From positions 2,868,036 to 2,932,035 of the forward strand of contig CP060501.1 of assembly GCA_024760545.1 (NCBI GenBank): a stretch of 64,000 nucleotides of DNA, given 5' to 3'. Source of the stretch: Nitrospira sp. Lineage in GTDB: Bacteria; Nitrospirota; Nitrospiria; Nitrospirales; Nitrospiraceae. The first letter of the stretch is position 1. Every line of letters begins with the position of its first letter. The translations under genes were made by a program, and so were the position numbers. Under the pieces are notes generated by a model. The model was given only the letters and a program-made list of their open reading frames with translations. It ran no database searches and was not told the DNA's origin. Positions 60,140 to 64,000 of this stretch are shown here, piece by piece.

Positions 60140-60571
60140 ATGAGATGCTTGTTGGCACTGCTCGTGATTCTGACTTCCCCTGTTTTTGCGGTGGCAGGTG
60201 AACCGGACACACTGCTCAGCCTCGTGGCGGACTACGCCGACCATAAGCAACGGGTTCAAGACTTTCGAGCGACGAGGGGAAAGGGTTCTTCACGCGACAC
60301 TGGACAGCTGATTGAACTCAAGAGGGAACTGCTCGTGGCCATCAAGGCCGTCGATGAGTATCGGGCGCGACTCCTTCGAAGTCGAGAGGAGGCCGTCGCA
60401 CACGATGTGCCGCTTGCACTCAAATATGCCTACCTCGCGATGTTTCATGTCATCTCGATGGAGTTAGATCACACGCTGTATCGGTCAGATTTGGCTCTCA
60501 CGCTGTCAGAGAAGTATGTCGACATCTGGCTAGCGGTTGATCCGTCGATTCCCGTGATGGCTGTTCCCTAG
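60140..60571 (+). CDS. Secreted helical protein, 143 residues
   Basis: Signal peptide MRCLLALLVILTSPVFAVAG, then a helical mature protein: LLSLVADYADHKQRVQDFRA, LIELKRELLVAIKAVDEYRA and ALKYAYLAMFHVISMELDHT. GAGGAG precedes the ATG at about 12 bases. No cysteine or metal motif. Unknown function; regular helix periodicity and the signal peptide support coding. Confidence 0.68.
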   Translation: MRCLLALLVILTSPVFAVAGEPDTLLSLVADYADHKQRVQDFRATRGKGSSRDTGQLIELKRELLVAIKAVDEYRARLLRSREEAVAHDVPLALKYAYLAMFHVISMELDHTLYRSDLALTLSEKYVDIWLAVDPSIPVMAVP

Positions 60572-60757
60572 CAAAATCGCGTGCCGAAATGCTCTGCACT
60601 CCTACTGCAACACTGACAAGTATGTATGGATGCCCACAGATCACCTTATCGGACCAAGTGCCCACTAGAAGTTCAGTCGCGGGACAGCTGGTGCTCCCGC
60701 GGTGCCCGGATGTAACATGTTGTGATTGGATCCGCGCCGAACAAAAGGAGGGATACC

Positions 60758-61087
60758 ATGTATCGATTGATGAGCGTTGTGATGTGTGGTTCGCTGCTGC
60801 TCGCCGGCTTGGTGTTCGCCGCGGAGGAACAAATCATCCAGGAACTCACTGCAAACGGATCGCGGACGACGCGGCCGTTCACCGTGAAAGACGGTTGGGA
60901 GGTGCGGTGGACAGCCACGAATGATTTCTCGCTCTTTCTTCTCGATGCTCAGGGACAACAGCTGGAGGCGCTGGGGAATTCGACCGGCGATGCTGCCGGC
61001 GCCACGTATCACGCGAAAGGCGGGACCTACTCTCTCAAAATCTCGAGCAATGCGCACTGGACGGTTACGGTGGTGCAGCTTCCCTAG
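60758..61087 (+). CDS. Secreted small protein, family A copy 2
   Basis: A 109-residue paralogue of the protein at 55579. Signal peptide LMSVVMCGSLLLAGLVFAAE, then EEQIIQELTANGSRTTRPFT, KDGWEVRWTATNDF, and the C-terminal GGTYSLKISSNAHWTVTVVQ. AAAGGAGG lies about seven bases upstream of the ATG, the better SD of the two copies. The W-E-V-R-W and W-T-V-T-V-V-Q motifs are shared. A small beta-sandwich exported to the periplasm is likely. Confidence 0.8.
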   Translation: MYRLMSVVMCGSLLLAGLVFAAEEQIIQELTANGSRTTRPFTVKDGWEVRWTATNDFSLFLLDAQGQQLEALGNSTGDAAGATYHAKGGTYSLKISSNAHWTVTVVQLP

Positions 61088-61659
61088 CTCACACGGTTTG
61101 TTCAGGTTCCCATAACATATGGATTGTATGCGGAGTCACTCGATAGTGTGAATGGCCATTCACAGAGACCCGATCCCTGGTGGGGGAGCCGAGGGGAAGG
61201 CGAGCCGATGCTGAAGGAATTGCATCGTGAGCCGTCACTGAGATAGCTGCCTCTTGTCGGGTCGTGCAAGCGGATCATCCAAACATGATCGCGCCACCCG
61301 CACGATTTCGTAACGATGGGTGCCGGCAACGGTAGAGCAAACCGTTGCCGGCCGCGCGAATCACTTTGATGATCCTGTCGGGCACGCGGGGCCGTTCTGT
61401 CTGCCGCTTTTGGTTGGCGGAGAATCGTGCCAGGCAAGGGCGGCTTGATGATGCGTGGGGCTCCCCTTGTTCGCCAGCGACTTTGAGTCGCCCAGGATCG
61501 CGGCAGGGGAGACGCCTCTTGACTTGCCATCCTTCATAAGATACACGATAACTCGTCGTAGCAAGTCGCATCGTCGGCAGCCTGTCAGGGTGCTCCCTAC
61601 TGATATTTCTCTTCAGAGAACCTCTGGGCGAGAGCCCTCCACCGAGAAAAACGAACGAC
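61088..61659. other. Non-coding stretch with a perfect hairpin
   Basis: No gene is supported on either strand in these 570 bases; minus-strand frames have random composition. At 61322-61352 a perfect 12-bp stem (GCCGGCAACGGT and its complement) closes a 7-base loop (AGAGCAA). No T run follows, so it is not a standard terminator. It may be an attenuator, a REP-like element or part of a small RNA. Confidence 0.5.
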
Positions 61660-61956
61660 GTGCTACGGAACATCAGCGGCGCCACAGACTTCATCGATCA
61701 TCCACAGGTTACGGTGTGCCTCATTCTTTTACTCTGTGTCTGTGTGCTCGCGCAGATGCTCGGTGCCCCGGTGACTCTGCTCAGTCTGTTGACGAACTCG
61801 GACATGCTTGCCGGATCGGTTTCTGAAGATTTCTCGGTACTCCCTCCGGTACCTGAACTCCGCCCCTTCAGTGCCCTGTGTCTCCGTGTCGATGGGCATC
61901 CAATTCCCCATCTGCCTGTATTGGCCACCTCGGTCTTCCATCCGCCCCTGACGTAA
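61660..61956 (+). CDS. Secreted LCVCVLAQ-family protein, copy 2
   Basis: A 98-residue paralogue of the protein at 59390: VTVCLILLLCVCVLAQMLGA signal or anchor, LLSLLTNSDMLAGSVSEDFS, LPPVPELRPFSALCLRVDGH and LPVLATSVFHPPLT. The GTG start (61660) is uncertain. It lies upstream of an intact receiver gene, just as copy 1 lies upstream of a broken one, so gene pair and spacer were duplicated together. Confidence 0.68.
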   Translation: MLRNISGATDFIDHPQVTVCLILLLCVCVLAQMLGAPVTLLSLLTNSDMLAGSVSEDFSVLPPVPELRPFSALCLRVDGHPIPHLPVLATSVFHPPLT

Positions 61957-62130
61957 TCTCACGCCAGCCTCCATGTGAGCATCGGCCATCGGGCCTTTGG
62001 CCAGAGATGTTACCGCCATGTCCGGTGTTCTCGTGTGCGCGAGATTGAGGGATTCGCGAGCGGCGATTGATCTGCCGCTGTAGCCGAGGCGTTGACCGGT
62101 CGGCCTCGAGACCGTGAAAAGGGGTCTATC

Positions 62131-62520
62131 ATGCAGAGAGTGCTCGTGATTGAAGACGAACCAGAAGTACGGCGACATGTTCAACAGGCCTTGGAAATTG
62201 AGGGCTATTCTGTCCTGACAGCCGCCGATGGGCACGAAGGGCTCCGCCTCTTACGCGAAGAGCCTGTCGATCTCGTGCTCGTCGATCTCCTGATGCCCGG
62301 GATGGACGGTTTGGAACTGATCAGGCAACTCCGCCGTACCTGCCTCACTGCCAAGATTATCGCCATGTCCGGCGGAATCGGGGACTGGAACTATCTCCAA
62401 GTCGCCGCGTATCTGGGAGCCCATATGACGCTGCAAAAGCCATTCAGTCGGCAGATGTTGCTGGATGTCGTGCGGGCACAGCTGTCGCCGGATTCAGGGT
62501 GCAAGGGCGGCCGCAGCTAG
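62131..62520 (+). CDS. Receiver-only response regulator
   Basis: A 129-residue CheY-like protein. LVIEDEPEVRRHVQQALEIE carries the acidic pair, VDLVLVDLLMPGMDGLELI the phospho-Asp, IIAMSGG the switch Ser and MTLQKPFSRQ the Lys. No output domain; a ~10-residue Gly/Lys/Arg tail follows. AAAAGGGG precedes the ATG. It is the intact twin of the pseudogene at 59835. Confidence 0.9.
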   Translation: MQRVLVIEDEPEVRRHVQQALEIEGYSVLTAADGHEGLRLLREEPVDLVLVDLLMPGMDGLELIRQLRRTCLTAKIIAMSGGIGDWNYLQVAAYLGAHMTLQKPFSRQMLLDVVRAQLSPDSGCKGGRS

Positions 62521-62735
62521 GGAGCGACCTCGCGAGTTGCAACATTCAAACTCTCTAAGTGATATCTCGGGTGTCTTCGACAGTGAGCCGCTCCATGAGG
62601 CGAGAATAACCAGCGGATGGATATCGAGGGTTTGCAAAAGAACCGGCTGGGAGCGAGTATGTGGAAAGCGTCTAGCGAGGCGGACCTCACTCGAGGCTCC
62701 GCGCATCCATCCACTGTCGACCGGAAGGAGTAGAT

Positions 62736-63161
62736 ATGAAATGTCCCGAATGTTTGACGGAAAACGATGTCTCCGCCACGAAATGTTCGGTGTGCGCGCA
62801 TCCATTTGCCCCACAGCCGGTTCGGCCTGTGGTGTACACCAGTTTCTACGGGGGGTATTTTGCCTTTCGCGAATTGGTGACACCACATCTCATTAAGGTG
62901 GTGTATATCGTGGGAGCCTGCTTCATCACTGCGGCAGGGGTCATATCGATCCTGTCACCCGAAACGTTGAGCGGGGGGTATGAGGCGGACCCGATCCTCA
63001 CCCGCTTTGGAGGGATCATGGTTTTACTGGTTGGAAATCTGGTGTGGCGGATGATGTGCGAAGGCGCCATCCTGCTCTTTAGCCTCCATGAGATCCTTGT
63101 CAGCCTCGACACTCGGGCCAGGGTCATGATGGCTCGGCTTCAGCAGACCTCGAGCGTGTGA
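62736..63161 (+). CDS. DUF4282-like membrane protein with zinc ribbon
   Basis: A 141-residue protein. An N-terminal zinc ribbon (MKCPECLTENDVSATKCSVC) is followed by a membrane part: FRELVTPHLIKVVYIVGACF and a second span GGIMVLLVGNLVWRMMCEGA, then LLFSLHEILVSLDTRA. The order 'R-E-L-x-T-P-x-L-I-K-x-x-Y ... W-R-[MV]-x-x-E-x-x-I-x-x-F-x-[IL]-x-[ED]' is the DUF4282 signature. AAGGAG precedes the ATG. Function unknown; it may be a membrane-stress protein. Confidence 0.78.
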   Translation: MKCPECLTENDVSATKCSVCAHPFAPQPVRPVVYTSFYGGYFAFRELVTPHLIKVVYIVGACFITAAGVISILSPETLSGGYEADPILTRFGGIMVLLVGNLVWRMMCEGAILLFSLHEILVSLDTRARVMMARLQQTSSV

Positions 63162-63440
63162 CGCATGACCTGACGGACATCCTCTTTACCCTCTTCATCG
63201 TGTTTGTGGCTGCGCAGGTCGGTGCGGAAGTCGTCGGGCGGCTCACGCTCCCTGCTGTGGTCGGCGAGATTGCGGCCAAGGATCGGCCTGGCCGCGATCA
63301 TTGAGGCGTTTCTGGCCGGGATGGTGGTCGCCGAAAGCCAACAGCGTCATACGCTGGAGCACCAACTGTCACCTAATGATGGCGTTCCTGGTGCCATTTT
63401 TCTTTGTGGTGACCGGCGCGCAGGTCGATGCGTAGGTCAA
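63158..63440 (+). pseudogene. Remnant of a cation:proton antiporter (Kef/NhaP type)
   Basis: The frame starting at GTG 63158 reads THDLTDILFTLFIVFVAAQV then GAEVVGRLTLPAVVGEIAA, the start of a CPA2 antiporter. It then jumps, with a frame change, to IIEAFLAGMVVAESQQRHTL and, after another, to MAFLVPFFFVVTGAQVDA, segments that are ~250 residues downstream in an intact transporter. Large internal deletions and frameshifts show a dead gene. Its start overlaps the stop of the DUF4282 gene. Confidence 0.7.
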
Positions 63441-64000
63441 CAGCCTTTTAACCGGCGGACCATCTCGGAGTAGAAGATGTCGGCCAGCCGCTCCAAATTC
63501 ACGCAATCCGCTTCATTATAGCCGAGCAGCCGCTCTCTGGCGGCCTCATCATGGGAGTGCCGCCATCGATTCCACAGCAGGACCGCATCATGACCATCCA
63601 AGCCGTGCAGATCTGCCGCGCGAGCAATGTCCAGTTGCGCCTCAATCGCCTTCAGTCCCCCTCGGTATCCAAGCTGCCGGCCAACAAAGCAAAGGTCAAT
63701 ATGAGGTTGGTTCAGGGGAAGGCCGGGATAGTGCGTGAGCAGCATCGGCACATCAAACGTCGTCCCGCAAAAGGTTACCAGTAGATCGTATTGCGACAAT
63801 TCTTCCCCAAGTTGCCGCTGGTCCAGCGACTCACCTCGAACGAATGAGGTGAAGCGACCATGGGCGTATAACCCCACGACGGTGATTTGTCCGAACGAAT
63901 CCGTTTCGATATCCAGATACACGGCGCGGTCACGAAGCCATTCATAGAGCCGCCACTGCTCCCGCTGAGGCAAGATCACGCCGAAGTAGCGCGCATCGTC
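63437..64000 (-). CDS. RNase H-like exonuclease (YprB type), N-terminus outside window
   Basis: The frame stays open to the right edge, so the true start lies outside; 188 residues are visible. VYLDIETDSFGQITVVGLYA carries the D-x-E metal site, LLVTFCGTTFDVPMLLTHYP the second, and YNEADCVNLERLADIFYSEM the third and last. LGYRGGLKAIEAQLDI is also typical of YprB_RNaseH-like proteins (3'-5' exonuclease fold). The C-terminus at 63437 is normal. Confidence 0.85.
   Translation of the reverse strand, partial: DDARYFGVILPQREQWRLYEWLRDRAVYLDIETDSFGQITVVGLYAHGRFTSFVRGESLDQRQLGEELSQYDLLVTFCGTTFDVPMLLTHYPGLPLNQPHIDLCFVGRQLGYRGGLKAIEAQLDIARAADLHGLDGHDAVLLWNRWRHSHDEAARERLLGYNEADCVNLERLADIFYSEMVRRLKGC

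Noticed and set aside
61275-61694. 139-codon minus-strand frame
   Set aside because: No SD, low-complexity Arg/Ser-rich product and an overlap with a perfect hairpin argue against coding.
44400-63440. CRISPR array or defence system in the accessory region
   Set aside because: No regularly spaced repeats, no Cas, restriction, retron or NTPase-effector genes were seen; the RelE fragment alone is not a system.

Overview
The window looks like a piece of a Nitrospira-like (Nitrospirota) chromosome: a Gram-negative bacterium with moderately high G+C. The support is inference from gene content: an LPS-assembly lipoprotein (LptE), a 31-residue AURKAIP1/COX24-type ribosomal protein, paired M16 proteases, LarE and a CYTH-CHAD protein close to polyphosphate kinase. 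I ran no database search.

Positions 1-44.4 kb are dense, conserved, mostly housekeeping sequence. In order: a polyphosphate-related minus-strand block (CYTH-CHAD, CBS protein, two tiny ORFs, a secreted hypothetical, an RMD1/DUF155 membrane protein, ppk1); an MsbA-type exporter with two small genes; lipoprotein-nadB; a lytic transglycosylase; pabB with a class IV aminotransferase; the Fo half of ATP synthase (atpI-B-E-F) without the F1 genes; rlmN, an active/inactive M16 protease pair and larE; a Slt70-like transglycosylase; zapB-zapA, then a 540-bp non-coding stretch that may hold a structured RNA; rny-ymdB-xseA-xseB-tlyA-epimerase; rhodanese, aat, an ECF sigma/anti-sigma pair with two exported proteins of unknown function; der; a HAD phosphatase; a methyltransferase; leuS-lptE-holA; rpsT; pyrF; and tRNA-His.

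From the 3' end of tRNA-His to about 63.4 kb the character changes. The region is loosely packed with short genes, many with a clear Shine-Dalgarno. They encode secreted proteins, lipoproteins, CxxC zinc-ribbon proteins, one-membrane-span peptides and a histone-H1-like protein. Mixed in are signalling genes (a hybrid histidine kinase and two receiver-only regulators) and broken genes (receiver fragments, a RelE-like toxin, an antiporter). A 74-bp segment that includes the tRNA-His 3' end recurs 4.1 kb downstream, as expected for an island inserted at a tRNA, although no integrase is visible. Several small families occur in two to four copies: the MPDYKH family, an Ala-Glu-Glu secreted family, an LCVCVLAQ family, and a receiver gene with its degraded copy. 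This points to local segmental duplication. The window ends in an RNase H-like exonuclease gene that continues past the edge.

No complete defence, CRISPR or secretion system is visible. The most novel content is the set of small-protein families in the tRNA-His-adjacent accessory region.
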